Part shown: positions 1 through 9,308 of the stretch, one piece after another
Layout of the letters: the number at the start of each line of letters is the position of its first letter
How positions within the stretch are numbered: the first letter of the stretch is position 1
Assembly (NCBI RefSeq): GCF_023100805.1
Contig: NZ_CP095855.1
Span: 5,001,001 to 5,065,000, forward strand
Reading direction: 5' to 3'
DNA length: 64,000 nt
From: Chitinophaga filiformis
GTDB lineage: Bacteria; Bacteroidota; Bacteroidia; Chitinophagales; Chitinophagaceae
Notes under the pieces: model-generated
The model's input: the letters and a program-made list of their open reading frames with translations, nothing else
What the model was told of the DNA's origin: nothing
The model's database searches: none
Made by a program: the position numbers and the translations under genes

Positions 1-2
1 GT

Positions 3-89
3 GCCCCCCTCGCGTGTGCCATAGAATGCGCATTCCCACGGCAACCATGTATGGAGACCATTGAAAAAGGTCAAACATTTGAAACCTGA
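3..89 (+). other. Possible 3' end of a gene cut by the window edge
   Basis: A plus-strand frame is open from base 3 and ends in TGA at 87-89, giving about 28 residues with four cysteines. The opposite strand is also open from an ATG near base 78 to the left edge, so coding strand cannot be decided from this stub. No family is recognisable. The terminator hairpin at 121-150 belongs to the minus-strand gene on the right and does not settle the question. Confidence 0.2.
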
Positions 90-120
90 TAATAAAGAGA
101 GAACCAACAAGCTGGAGGCT

Positions 121-150
121 AAAAAATAAAAGGCCGGCCATCCGGCCAGC
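121..150 (-). terminator. Rho-independent terminator after the DUF4870 gene
   Basis: On the minus strand a GGCCGG/CCGGCC stem with a four-base loop (132-147) is followed by TTTTATTTTTT. It lies just downstream of the stop codon at 175. Confidence 0.7.
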
Positions 151-174
151 CCTTCTATAACAGTTTAGTCTCCA

Positions 175-582
175 TTACTTCACAAGTCTCCAGCTCAGCG
201 GATACCTGTACAATACCCCGTTGTGCGCCTTCGTTGCTGCGATAACAGAGAATATAATATTCACCAGGTAAACGATCCCACGTGTGCCATGGAAAAGGGA
301 AATATCTGTTATATCCCAGTAGTGAAAGCCAGGTCTTCCCCAGGCCCAATCCCAATGGTTGATCATACCAAAGAGGTTGAGAACGACGTTCACGATACTC
401 AATGTGATCTGGAAGTTAAGCGCTTCTTTTCCGGTTTGATTCAGGAAGTCTGATTCGTTGCGTTTGACCAGCCAGAGGACTAACGCGACGATGATATTGC
501 CTGCAGGCGGTATGAACAGCATGCCGGCAAGACCTCCCAGGTGCATGGCGAGCGCCCAGTTTCTTTCTTCTTGTTGTTGCAT
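175..582 (-). CDS. DUF4870 (Tic20-like) membrane protein
   Basis: This is a 135-residue integral membrane protein. Three hydrophobic stretches are visible, at about residues 11-38, 55-75 and 97-115. The segment GKEALNFQ just before the second helix is the usual signature of the DUF4870 family, whose molecular function is unknown. The start is the ATG at 580-582; the MQQQEERNWA start resembles other family members, which begin with a short polar N-terminus. It is transcribed alone and ends in a clear terminator. Family assignment is firm; function is not known. Confidence 0.85.
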   Translation of the reverse strand: MQQQEERNWALAMHLGGLAGMLFIPPAGNIIVALVLWLVKRNESDFLNQTGKEALNFQITLSIVNVVLNLFGMINHWDWAWGRPGFHYWDITDISLFHGTRGIVYLVNIIFSVIAATKAHNGVLYRYPLSWRLVK

Positions 583-649
583 AGAGATTATATAGTTTCG
601 GATTATGTTTTTAGGGCCCTTTTTGGTTGATCAGCAAAAGTTAAAAATA

Positions 650-1031
650 AAACTACAAACCTGTAAGCCGGATTCTGTTCCGCCTTGCGGCGGATGCTAT
701 CATTTATCTTCGATGTCGTTCACACGACACCTGTATCTGCCTACCCTCGGTCATTGGACGAGCAGCCCTTAAACGACCGTATACATGGCATTTCAGCACG
801 CAAGGTTTACCCTCCGGATATGTTACCACACCCAGACGTGGGCTCTTACCCCACATTTTCACCCTTATCCGCCGTTGGCGGACGGTTATTTTCTGTGGCA
901 CTATCTGTACCATTCTTCGCTCTTTTAACGGAGAAAAGAACAGCCCCACCCGTTAGGTGGTGCGTTGCTCTATGCTGTCCGGACTTTCCTCATCCACCTT
1001 TCAGCGGAAGCGATAGCACGGTCTGTAGTTT
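650..1031 (-). ncRNA. rnpB: RNase P RNA, class A
   Basis: This is the catalytic RNA of RNase P, which trims tRNA 5' leaders. On the minus strand the conserved P4 5' strand GAGGAAAGTCCGGACA lies near 975-990, and the conserved 3' end ACAGAATCCGGCTTACAGG ends near 659. The P1 helix closes the molecule: AAACTACA at the 5' end (1024-1031) pairs with TGTAGTTT at the 3' end (650-657), giving about 382 nt, a normal length. Open frames predicted across this interval are spurious. A perfect TAnnTTTG box lies immediately upstream. Confidence 0.95.
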
Positions 1032-1034
1032 CTG

Positions 1035-1042
1035 CAAATGTA
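1035..1042 (-). promoter_or_regulatory. -7 promoter box of rnpB
   Basis: TACATTTG on the minus strand matches the Bacteroidota -7 consensus TAnnTTTG exactly and sits a few bases before the P1 helix that marks the RNA 5' end. No convincing -33 TTG is seen at the usual distance. Confidence 0.6.
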
Positions 1043-1063
1043 ATAGAAAAGACGGCATATGGG

Positions 1064-2092
1064 CTAGTGCCGGAAAAATATCTCGGTAGCGCCATAGCCA
1101 TAACGGGGATGGTATTCGTTCACGAAACGCTCTACCTCAGGCGTATCCCGCAGAATAGCGTGGATCTCATCTTTCAGTTTGCCCTTCCCTACCCCATGGA
1201 TGACGATCATGCTGTGCTGGTGATGTACAATGGCCAGTTCCAGGTAGTGTACGAATTCATTCAGCTGTATAGCCAGTATCTCAATGTTCTTAAGTCCACG
1301 CCACTCTTTTACCAGCATTTCTATATGCAGGTCAAGTTCATATTTAGGCTGCGCCGGCGGCTCAGGTGCTACAGGAACCGCCGCTGTACCGCTTGCTGAT
1401 AGGGATCCTATACTGCTGGCGTCGAAATAAGGCTTATCATTCTTGCTTTTCTCCGGGTATTTTTCAAACAACAGCTGGCTCAGCGTAGCATCCCTCCTTG
1501 CCTGCAGTTCAGAAAGCTGCAGGAAGAGCTGCTTTACCTTCGGCTTCCATGTTTTCGGGAAGGAAGGCGCCAGTTTATCATTTTTCTCCTTCGGGAAGAA
1601 AACGAACTCCAGCCGGGGGCTGTCATTCAGCGACTCAAACAGGAGGTCTGACAGGTAAAAGTTACTGAACGGCTGGATCTCATTACGGATCTCCATTTCC
1701 ATGCTGTTCCGCAACCATACCTGGAAGTTGAAACGGTAGGCCTCGCTGGTTTCATTCAGCAGGTGAAATTTGAGTGACTGGACATGCTCTTCATAAGCGT
1801 CCATCCTGAAAACAGGCAATATAGACAGGAACATTCCCCGGCTCATCCGGATATTATCTTCATATTTCTTCTTTTCCGGCTTAATGTCATAGCCCTGGAT
1901 CTTTTGCGGCGGCGGTGCCGGCTTGGGCGTGGTAAAGCGATGGAAATAAGGGAAGTCTATCTGGTCAAGATACACCGGAAAGGTTACTTTGCCCACCTCT
2001 ACCATTACCATATCGGCATTGATGATGTCGACAACCGTCCCCTCCTCTTTGGAATGTAGCAGTAATATTTTATCGCCAATCTCAAACTTCAT
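1064..2092 (-). CDS. DUF2027 protein with C-terminal Smr domain
   Basis: The 342-residue protein starts with a small beta-rich domain (residues 1-50, MKFEIGDKILLLHS), followed by the DUF2027 body to about residue 215, a low-complexity linker rich in Ala, Pro and Val, and a C-terminal Smr domain (about 250-342). The Smr hallmark HGVGKGKL is present. Smr domains in other proteins are nucleases or ribosome-associated nickases, but the role of this DUF2027-Smr architecture, common in Bacteroidota, is not established. It ends 33 bases before the rnpB 5' end and is transcribed in the same direction. Confidence 0.88.
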   Translation of the reverse strand: MKFEIGDKILLLHSKEEGTVVDIINADMVMVEVGKVTFPVYLDQIDFPYFHRFTTPKPAPPPQKIQGYDIKPEKKKYEDNIRMSRGMFLSILPVFRMDAYEEHVQSLKFHLLNETSEAYRFNFQVWLRNSMEMEIRNEIQPFSNFYLSDLLFESLNDSPRLEFVFFPKEKNDKLAPSFPKTWKPKVKQLFLQLSELQARRDATLSQLLFEKYPEKSKNDKPYFDASSIGSLSASGTAAVPVAPEPPAQPKYELDLHIEMLVKEWRGLKNIEILAIQLNEFVHYLELAIVHHQHSMIVIHGVGKGKLKDEIHAILRDTPEVERFVNEYHPRYGYGATEIFFRH

Positions 2093-2185
2093 ACTTGCAG
2101 GTCCGCGATAGAAAATAAAGTTTTAACGTGAACTGCCATTACAAAGCAGTCCGCATCGCGGAGGGCAAAGGTAAGACAATTATCC

Positions 2186-2638
2186 TCAAGCCGGATGACG
2201 GCGCATATAATCGTCGAAGGATATGGGGCCGCTGCCTTCTACCAGGAAGAATACCAGAAGCAGCAGAACAAGGATAGAAAGGCCGGTCTCTGCATGTACA
2301 TTGAAAATCCCCGTAGCGTTTAAGCCTACCGCGGTATGTACAAAAAAGATAGCGCCTAAAAGGATTGGAATCTGGGCCAGGATAGCCACACGTGTAAGTA
2401 AACCGAAAATAATTAGAAGACCTCCGAGCAAGTGAGCAAAGACGATATAATGTGCAAGCCAGAAAGACATTACTGTGAGCCATGGACTTTGGTCGATCAC
2501 AGATTTAAGTACATCAATATTCTGTATGAAAACCACCCCTTTGTAGAATAAAAATACACCTAACAGGACACGGATGCCATCAAGCCAGCGGGGATGATGG
2601 CGTTCGCCCCAACGGTCAATTCGTTGTAGCAGATTCAT
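2186..2638 (-). CDS. DoxX family membrane protein
   Basis: The 150-residue product has four predicted transmembrane helices and the DoxX arrangement: an N-terminal amphipathic segment (LQRIDRWGERHH), then GIRVLLGVFLFYKG, and HLLGGLLIIFGLLTR as the conserved second/third helix region. DoxX proteins are small membrane proteins linked in some bacteria to redox or thiol-stress functions; the substrate here is unknown. It stands alone between the Smr gene and an amino acid permease, all on the minus strand, with gaps too large for close coupling. Confidence 0.85.
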   Translation of the reverse strand: MNLLQRIDRWGERHHPRWLDGIRVLLGVFLFYKGVVFIQNIDVLKSVIDQSPWLTVMSFWLAHYIVFAHLLGGLLIIFGLLTRVAILAQIPILLGAIFFVHTAVGLNATGIFNVHAETGLSILVLLLLVFFLVEGSGPISFDDYMRRHPA

Positions 2639-2746
2639 AACACATGATTTTAATGATCAAAGAGCTTAACCGAATATACGAAATAAAGTTGACCATAGCA
2701 ACTTTAAACTTGACGGCAGCAACAAATGCTTAAAATCATGATTTTC

Positions 2747-4396
2747 TTATGCTTGCGCCAGCTTACTTTTCTTATAACCGTAACAGAAGTAGATGGTCAG
2801 ACCGATCAGCAGCCAGACGAAAAATACCACCCAGTTCCGGAACCCGATCTCCGTCATCAGGTAGAAACAGCTTAATAACCCCAACACCGGGATCAGTGAT
2901 AGCTTTTTAAGGAAGGAAAGTATGGTGAAGGTCAGCGCCGCCACCACGAAGAAGAAGAAAGGAATATTATGTTTCCAGACATCCCAGCCGCCTGCAAAGG
3001 AAAAACGCTGCGGCAGTTCATTCCGGAACAGGTAGGCGAAAAGGACGATGATAGCAGGCACAATGAACTGTCCGTTGATATACGGCAGCCTGAAACGCCT
3101 GGAATTAGGGTCTTTTTCCTGCGGCGGCAGCAGCAATACTCCTCCGCACACCAGGATAAAGGCAAAGAGGGTGCCGATACTGGTCAGGTCAGTTACAATG
3201 GTCAGGTTCAGGAACAAGGCCGGAATACCCACCAGGAAACCTGTTACGATGGTAGCAAAGGAAGGCGTTTTGAACTTACGGTGGATAGTGCTGAATTTCT
3301 TCGGCAGCAGACCATCGCGGCTCATACTCATCCAGATACGGGGCTGCCCGATCTGGAATACCAGCAGCACACTGGTGGTGGCTATTACCGCACTTACCGA
3401 AATGAGGAAACTCACCTTAGGCAGGTTGACTGCATTGAATACAAACGCCAATGGATCTTCCACTTTCAGTTGCGAATAAGACACCATTCCTGTCAATACA
3501 AAAGCAATAAGTATATACAATACTGTACAGATGATCAGTGAATAGATCATGCCCCTTGGCAGATCGCGTTGCGGATTGGAGCACTCTTCGGCTGTTGTAC
3601 TGATGGCATCAAACCCAATATAGGCGAAGAACACCGCAGACACGCCCTTCAACACCCCGGAAAAGCCGTTCGGCATAAAAGGGCTCCAGTTGTCTACATT
3701 CACATAAAAGGCCCCTACCACGATCACAAAGAGGATCACCAGTATCTTGAGGCCTACCATGAAATTGGCGCTCTTTTTACTTTCCCGGATGCCCACATAG
3801 GCCAGGTAAGTAACCAGCACCACGATGATAAAGGCCGGCAGGTTCAGGATGATCGGAATGCCTGCAATATGTGGCGCTGCAGCGTACAGCTCAGGCGAGG
3901 CACTGTCGTAATTGCTGGCCAGCCAGCCGGGGAATGACAGGTTTACCCCTACAGCCTTACCAATACCTGCCAGCAGGTTATTGAAATACCCACTCCAGGA
4001 AATGGCTACGGCTATATTCCCGATGGCATATTCGAGGATGAGCGCCCACCCGATCACCCAGGCGGCCAGTTCCCCGAAAGTCACATAGGAATAAGTATAA
4101 GCACTGCCGGATACCGGTACACGGGACGCAAACTCCGCATAACAGAGCGCAGAAAACCCGCAGGTGACGGCCGTAATAATAAAAAGTAAGGAAACACCAG
4201 GCCCTCCATGATAAGAGGCCTCCCCGATGGTAGAAAAGATACCCGCGCCGATCACTGCGGCAATACCTAAAGCGGTCAGGTCCCGCACCCGTAACACTTT
4301 GTTTAGTCCCCCTCCGCCATGCGCATCCGTCAAACCATCGTGACTGTCTTGCAGTATACTGATAATAGATTTCTTACGAAAAAGCGATTTGGACAT
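2747..4396 (-). CDS. APC-family amino acid permease
   Basis: This 549-residue protein is a secondary amino acid transporter of the inner membrane. The first helix carries the APC motif GIAAVIGAGIFSTIG (about residues 44-58), and about 13 hydrophobic helices follow. Length and the long internal loop around residues 160-180 fit the cationic amino acid transporter (YfnA/CAT-like) branch rather than the shorter exchangers. The substrate cannot be read from sequence. A gap of 88 bases separates it from the polyprenyl synthase upstream, so it may be the last gene of that run or have its own promoter. Confidence 0.9.
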   Translation of the reverse strand: MSKSLFRKKSIISILQDSHDGLTDAHGGGGLNKVLRVRDLTALGIAAVIGAGIFSTIGEASYHGGPGVSLLFIITAVTCGFSALCYAEFASRVPVSGSAYTYSYVTFGELAAWVIGWALILEYAIGNIAVAISWSGYFNNLLAGIGKAVGVNLSFPGWLASNYDSASPELYAAAPHIAGIPIILNLPAFIIVVLVTYLAYVGIRESKKSANFMVGLKILVILFVIVVGAFYVNVDNWSPFMPNGFSGVLKGVSAVFFAYIGFDAISTTAEECSNPQRDLPRGMIYSLIICTVLYILIAFVLTGMVSYSQLKVEDPLAFVFNAVNLPKVSFLISVSAVIATTSVLLVFQIGQPRIWMSMSRDGLLPKKFSTIHRKFKTPSFATIVTGFLVGIPALFLNLTIVTDLTSIGTLFAFILVCGGVLLLPPQEKDPNSRRFRLPYINGQFIVPAIIVLFAYLFRNELPQRFSFAGGWDVWKHNIPFFFFVVAALTFTILSFLKKLSLIPVLGLLSCFYLMTEIGFRNWVVFFVWLLIGLTIYFCYGYKKSKLAQA

Positions 4397-4484
4397 GCAG
4401 GTATTTTGGTTACAGGTTTAGCTAATGCGCGAATATATATAAATTAAGCGATACACAAATTTGGAGGCAGCAGATAGTCTTCCA

Positions 4485-5456
4485 TTAATGTTCCCTGTTC
4501 AACAGGTAGTTGGCCAGTTCTGTCAGCGGTTTTTTACGGTTAGAGATCACTGCAATACGTTCAAGATGTTCAAAAGCAAGCTGCTGGAAACGTTCCTTTT
4601 CCTTTTCCGCCCAGGTGTCCACCTTACAATCGTGGAATAGCTCCAGTACCTGCGCCACCTTATCATCCGGGCTGGCCGCCAGCAGTTCTTTCAGTTTTTT
4701 CCGCTGTACCGGGTTACACAGCTCCAGGGCCTTTAACAGCAGGAAGGTCTTCTTGTTCACCAGGATGTCACCGCCCTGTTGTTTACCGAACTTCTCCGGG
4801 TCACCGAATGCGTCCAGGTAGTCGTCCTGGATCTGGAAGGCGATCCCTATATTCTTACCGAATTCGTATAAATGCTGCTGGTTATATTCACTGCCACCGC
4901 CGATGATAGCGCCCATTTTCAGGCTGGCTGCCAGCAATACGGAGGTTTTCAGCGCAATCATGTTCACATAGTCATCATAACATACCTGTTCAGGCTCCAT
5001 CTCTTCGAAGTCCATGTCTATCTGCTGTCCCTCGCATACTTCTATCGCCGCCTTGTTAAAGGCCGTGATCAGTTTCTGTTTATAATGCGGCTGCACTTTG
5101 TTCAGGTATTCATATACTTTGATCAGCATCACATCTCCCGCCAGTATGGCCGCCGTCTCACCATACAGGGTATGCACGGTAGGCTGGTTACGGCGCAGGG
5201 GGGCCTTGTCCATAATATCATCATGCACCAGTGTGAAGTTATGGAACAGTTCCACGGCGGTACCCACCTCAAATGCATCCGGGTGGATCTCATCAAACAG
5301 TTCATTGCCCATTATACTCAGCACGGGCCTGATACGCTTTCCGCCTATATTCAGGATATGGCTGGCAGCATTGTACAGTTTCTTCGGCTGCTCAGGGAAT
5401 TGTTCTTTACTGAAATGTTCTCCAAACCGGATCGTCAGGTCTTTAAATGAATGCAT
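4485..5456 (-). CDS. Polyprenyl (isoprenyl) diphosphate synthase
   Basis: This is a 323-residue trans-prenyltransferase that condenses isopentenyl diphosphate with an allylic primer. The first Asp-rich motif is DDIMD (residues 79-83) and the second is DDYLD (211-215); GGKRIRP (38-44) binds diphosphate. The short spacing inside the first motif and the length fit all-trans short- or medium-chain enzymes; product length, and hence quinone versus farnesyl/geranylgeranyl role, cannot be fixed here. It follows rnr by 38 bases on the same strand and is probably co-transcribed with it. Confidence 0.92.
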   Translation of the reverse strand: MHSFKDLTIRFGEHFSKEQFPEQPKKLYNAASHILNIGGKRIRPVLSIMGNELFDEIHPDAFEVGTAVELFHNFTLVHDDIMDKAPLRRNQPTVHTLYGETAAILAGDVMLIKVYEYLNKVQPHYKQKLITAFNKAAIEVCEGQQIDMDFEEMEPEQVCYDDYVNMIALKTSVLLAASLKMGAIIGGGSEYNQQHLYEFGKNIGIAFQIQDDYLDAFGDPEKFGKQQGGDILVNKKTFLLLKALELCNPVQRKKLKELLAASPDDKVAQVLELFHDCKVDTWAEKEKERFQQLAFEHLERIAVISNRKKPLTELANYLLNREH

Positions 5457-5494
5457 GGTGTGTTTTTCGAATAAGCGGCTGTAAGTTATATAAA

Positions 5495-7627
5495 TTATGG
5501 CTTTTTACGGGAAGAGGAAGCCTGCTTCTTTGCAGATGCAGGTTTCTTCTTATTAGCCGGATCTTTCTTTTTTCCCTTGGTCTTGCTTTCCTTTCTGTCG
5601 GCAGCCGCAGATTTGCGTGCAGGTCTTTCAGCAACGGATGTACGGGCAGACCTCCGTGATGGCATAGGCGCTTCTCCGCCCTCTTCCACCAGGTCATAAT
5701 CCAGTTGTCGCTTCACCAGGTTGGCAGCAACCACCTGTATCCTTACTTTATCACCTATACGGATCTTCCTGCCGGTAAACATACCGATCAGTGCATACTC
5801 GTTCTCATCGTATTTGAACTCGTCTTTAGTGGTCATGTTATGAATGCTCACCAGGCCCTCACATTTGGTATCTACCGTTTCCACCCAGAAGCCGAAATGC
5901 GCCACGCCACTCACCACACCGTCAAATTCTTCGCCGATGTACTGCTGCATGTATTCCACCTGTTTATATTTATTGGCAGCTCTTTCCGCATCCATGGCCT
6001 TACGTTCCATTTCAGAGGAGTGCTTGCACTTCTTCTCCATCTGTTTGTCAGGATGGATGTCGTGTGTCAGGCATTGCTGCAGCACGCGGTGTACAAGTAC
6101 GTCGGGATAACGGCGTATCGGCGAGGTGAAGTGACAGTAGTGGTCAAATCCCAGTCCATAGTGGCCGATATCGTCGACTGTATAGGCGGCTTTGGCCATG
6201 GTACGGATACCCAGGGTTTCCAGTACATGCTGTTCCGGTTTACCGTGTGCCAGCTGCAACATTTCATTGAAGGAACGGGCCAGTTTATCCGGGTTATCGA
6301 TTTCCAGTTTATGACCAAACTTACGGGCAAAGCCGGAGAATACCCGCAGCTTTTCCTCGTCAGGCGTATCGTGTACCCGGTAGGGGAATGGTACATGCTG
6401 GTTGGTTCCGATGCGGATATTGTATACATACTCCGCCACAGTCCTGTTGGCCAGCAGCATCAGCTCTTCGATCAGCTGGTGGGCTTCCTTGCTTTCTTTC
6501 ACGATGATGCCGACCGGTTTTGCATTCTCATCCAGCTGGAAGCGTACTTCCTGGGAGGAGAAATTGATGGCGCCATTCTCAAAACGTTGTTTGCGCAATG
6601 TCTGGGCAATCTTATTCAACAGCAGCACTTCATCCTGGTAAGGACCTTCGCCTGATTCAATGACATCCTGCACCTGCTCGTAGGTAAAGCGGTGATTGGA
6701 ATGTATCACCGTTCTCCCCAGCCAGTGTTCCTTAATCTCTCCCTTATCATTCATCTTGAAAACGGCAGAGAAGGTGAGCTTGTCTTCATGCGGACGCAGG
6801 GAGCACAGCTCATTGGAGATCTTTTCAGGCAGCATTGGCAGCACGCGGTCAGGCAGGTATACGGAAGTGGCGCGTTTGTCGGCTTCTTTATCCAGTGCAG
6901 TATCGGGCAGTACATAATGGCTCACGTCTGCAATATGCACGCCTACTTCATACCAGCTGCCACGCAGCTTACGGATAGAGATGGCATCATCAAAATCCTT
7001 CGCATCAACAGGGTCGATCGTGAACGTAAGGATCTTACGGTAGTCTTTCCTCTTCTTTATTTCTTCCGCGTCGATATTCTCGCTGATCTCCGCCAGTTCT
7101 TTCATGACCTCATCAGGGAAACTGAGCGGGAATCCGCTTTCTATCAGGATCTCCTTCATGGCCAGGTCGTTGGTATTGCTGGCGTCCAGCACTTCCACGA
7201 TCTCGCCTACCGGTTTGCGTGTTTTTTCGCCCCAGGCTACGACACGCACGACGGCCTTGTCCCCGTTCTTCGCATTCTTCATGGAATTGGCAGGGATATA
7301 TATATCGGGCATGAACAGCCCCTTTTCCGGCACCAGGAAAGCGAAGCCTTTGTTGACCTGCAGGGTACCGGTGAACTCAATCTTTTTACGTTTAACGATT
7401 TCCGTTATCACCCCTTCCATACGACCTTCGTTCTTGCCCTGTTTGATCACATCAACAAGTACGTCGTCTCCATCGAGGGCAGTATTCAGGTTTTTCTGGC
7501 GGACCATCACGTCCTTCTCCTGTCCTTCAATAATTACAAAGGACATCCCGGAGCGGGTTATCTGTACAGTGCCGCGGAAGGTTTTCTTCTGGCTGCTGTG
7601 TTTTTGAGGTTTCTTCTTTTTAGTCAT
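5495..7627 (-). CDS. rnr: Ribonuclease R
   Basis: This 710-residue 3'-5' exoribonuclease degrades structured RNA. Order of domains: a basic N-terminus (MTKKKKPQKH), cold-shock OB folds (about 20-160), the RNB catalytic domain with the Mg-binding DPVDAKDFDDA motif near residues 205-215, an S1 domain (about 565-650), and a Lys/Ser/Ala-rich basic tail from about 665 that is typical of RNase R rather than RNase II. It sits 11 bases downstream of lpxK in what looks like one operon. The basic tail helps RNase R act on structured substrates in other bacteria. Confidence 0.95.
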   Translation of the reverse strand: MTKKKKPQKHSSQKKTFRGTVQITRSGMSFVIIEGQEKDVMVRQKNLNTALDGDDVLVDVIKQGKNEGRMEGVITEIVKRKKIEFTGTLQVNKGFAFLVPEKGLFMPDIYIPANSMKNAKNGDKAVVRVVAWGEKTRKPVGEIVEVLDASNTNDLAMKEILIESGFPLSFPDEVMKELAEISENIDAEEIKKRKDYRKILTFTIDPVDAKDFDDAISIRKLRGSWYEVGVHIADVSHYVLPDTALDKEADKRATSVYLPDRVLPMLPEKISNELCSLRPHEDKLTFSAVFKMNDKGEIKEHWLGRTVIHSNHRFTYEQVQDVIESGEGPYQDEVLLLNKIAQTLRKQRFENGAINFSSQEVRFQLDENAKPVGIIVKESKEAHQLIEELMLLANRTVAEYVYNIRIGTNQHVPFPYRVHDTPDEEKLRVFSGFARKFGHKLEIDNPDKLARSFNEMLQLAHGKPEQHVLETLGIRTMAKAAYTVDDIGHYGLGFDHYCHFTSPIRRYPDVLVHRVLQQCLTHDIHPDKQMEKKCKHSSEMERKAMDAERAANKYKQVEYMQQYIGEEFDGVVSGVAHFGFWVETVDTKCEGLVSIHNMTTKDEFKYDENEYALIGMFTGRKIRIGDKVRIQVVAANLVKRQLDYDLVEEGGEAPMPSRRSARTSVAERPARKSAAADRKESKTKGKKKDPANKKKPASAKKQASSSRKKP

Positions 7628-7638
7628 TCTCGTAACGT

Positions 7639-8706
7639 TTAATCATGGTTACTTCCAAACTGATCCACGTAAGTAAAAATATAATTATTAAATGATTCTC
7701 CTTCCCCGTAGAGGAAAGATATTTCGACCGGCATAACGGCGATGGGTATGTTCATGGGACGCAGGCGGTCTTCGAGCAGTTGTAGTCTTACCGCGTCCTT
7801 TTCCGTTGTTACCACCAGTTTGTGGCTGCCGGGAAGGTTGCTGAGTTCCCTGTTGATTTTCTCCAGATCAGGGACGGAATAGTAATAATGATCCGGAAAA
7901 GGCAGGAGGAACACGTTTTTATAGCTTTCCTTCAGTTGTTGTAAAAGCGGCTCCGGGCGGGCAATACCACAGACGAGGAGTATGGTGGTATCGGCAGGCG
8001 CGGTAACCGGGGTGCCGCTGAACATGTCATATAGCTCGCCATATTTCAGAGAAGTAAAGAACAGTTGCTGATGTGGCAGGGGTTTGATCTCCTGCCTGAT
8101 GGCGGCTTTTTCTGTAACGGACAGTTGCGGCGGGCATTTGGACACAATGATACAGTTGGCCCTTTCATAGCCCCTACGGCCTTCGCGCAGGCGGCCGAAA
8201 GGCACTACGTGGTCTTTGGTAAAACGGCGGTTGTATTCGGTGATCAGGATGTTCATGCCCGGTTTCACAGAGCGGTGCTGGAAGGCGTCGTCCAGCAGTA
8301 TCACTTCTGTTTCGGGGCGTTCTCCCAGCAGCTGTGGTATGGCCAGCATGCGTTCTTCACCTACGCAGACCTCTATATCCGGGAATTTACGATGGAACTG
8401 CATGGGTTCATCGCCCAGTTGTGCCGCCGTGCTGGCAGCATTGGCCAGCAGGTAGCCGCTGCTGCGCCGGTTGTACCCCCGGCTGAGCGTGGCTACACGG
8501 TATTTATCTTTCAATATCCTGATGAGGTGCTCTACATGCGGCGTCTTGCCGGTACCGCCTACCGACAGGTTACCTACGGCAACAACGGGCAGGTCAAACT
8601 CCACGGCAGTGAGTACATTGGTATCATAGAAACGGTTGCGGACCCACATCACGAGGCCGTACAACAGTGAAAAAGGGTATAATAAGATCTTCAGATGTTT
8701 CAGCAT
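7639..8706 (-). CDS. lpxK: Tetraacyldisaccharide 4'-kinase (lipid A synthesis)
   Basis: LpxK phosphorylates the 4' position of the lipid A disaccharide precursor at the inner membrane. The 355-residue protein has an N-terminal membrane-associated helix (about 5-22, ILLYPFSLLYGLVMWV) and a Walker A loop GNLSVGGTGKT at 45-55, both typical of LpxK. LLDDAFQHR further on is the second conserved family segment. It lies between 5-formyl-THF cyclo-ligase (2-base gap) and rnr (11-base gap), consistent with a polycistronic transcript. Confidence 0.95.
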   Translation of the reverse strand: MLKHLKILLYPFSLLYGLVMWVRNRFYDTNVLTAVEFDLPVVAVGNLSVGGTGKTPHVEHLIRILKDKYRVATLSRGYNRRSSGYLLANAASTAAQLGDEPMQFHRKFPDIEVCVGEERMLAIPQLLGERPETEVILLDDAFQHRSVKPGMNILITEYNRRFTKDHVVPFGRLREGRRGYERANCIIVSKCPPQLSVTEKAAIRQEIKPLPHQQLFFTSLKYGELYDMFSGTPVTAPADTTILLVCGIARPEPLLQQLKESYKNVFLLPFPDHYYYSVPDLEKINRELSNLPGSHKLVVTTEKDAVRLQLLEDRLRPMNIPIAVMPVEISFLYGEGESFNNYIFTYVDQFGSNHD

Positions 8707-8708
8707 TC

Positions 8709-9308
8709 TTAGCTTTTTTTGAAATCATAAATTGTTTGCGGCGTGATGACCATGTGCAGGGGAACATCGTTTTCGTTCACATCTGCAATAGTCTCCACCG
8801 GTTCAAACAATGACAGGCCAATGGTGGTCACTGTTGGCAGGCATTCCTTCAGGAAACGGTCATACATGCCTTTTCCGTATCCCACCCTTTGCCCGTTTTT
8901 ATCAAATGCGAGCATAGGTACAAAAACCAGGTCCATCTCGGAGGAAAGTAAGGGGATCCCGCCGGCGGGTTCCGGTATACCATAGGCATTCCTGACCAGT
9001 ACGGTTTCCGGTTTCCAGAGGAAGTGCTCCATCGTTGCATTGCGCATATCCGACCTTGACAGCGCCCATTGCAATTGGGGATAGACTTCCCTGGCCCAGT
9101 GCACCAGTGCGAATGTGTCCGCTTCTTTCTTTTCTGTGATAGGAAGAAAAATGTGTGCCATTCTGAAAGCGCTGAGGTCCAGCTGCCGGCATTGGTCCAA
9201 TAACTCCCTGTTCAGGGTGGCAATCACATCGTCCGGAAGGTTTAAACGTTTTTCCAGGTATTGCTTTCGTATATCCTTTTTTGTTAACAAGTGGATTTGT
9301 ATTACCAC
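8709..9308 (-). CDS. 5-formyltetrahydrofolate cyclo-ligase
   Basis: This enzyme converts 5-formyl-THF to 5,10-methenyl-THF with ATP. The family signature GYGKGMYDRFL is present at about residues 142-152, and the N-terminal LTKKDIRKQYLEKR segment holds the basic ATP-binding residues. Length (about 193-199) is normal. No ATG fits: the frame can begin at GTG 9308, which overlaps the bioD stop codon, or at TTG 9290, which gives an N-terminus closer to homologues. Overlap with bioD implies translational coupling. Confidence 0.92.
   Translation of the reverse strand: MVIQIHLLTKKDIRKQYLEKRLNLPDDVIATLNRELLDQCRQLDLSAFRMAHIFLPITEKKEADTFALVHWAREVYPQLQWALSRSDMRNATMEHFLWKPETVLVRNAYGIPEPAGGIPLLSSEMDLVFVPMLAFDKNGQRVGYGKGMYDRFLKECLPTVTTIGLSLFEPVETIADVNENDVPLHMVITPQTIYDFKKS

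Noticed and set aside
685..1089. Open frames over 650-1090 on both strands
   Set aside because: The interval is RNase P RNA, with P1 and P4 elements and both conserved ends visible.
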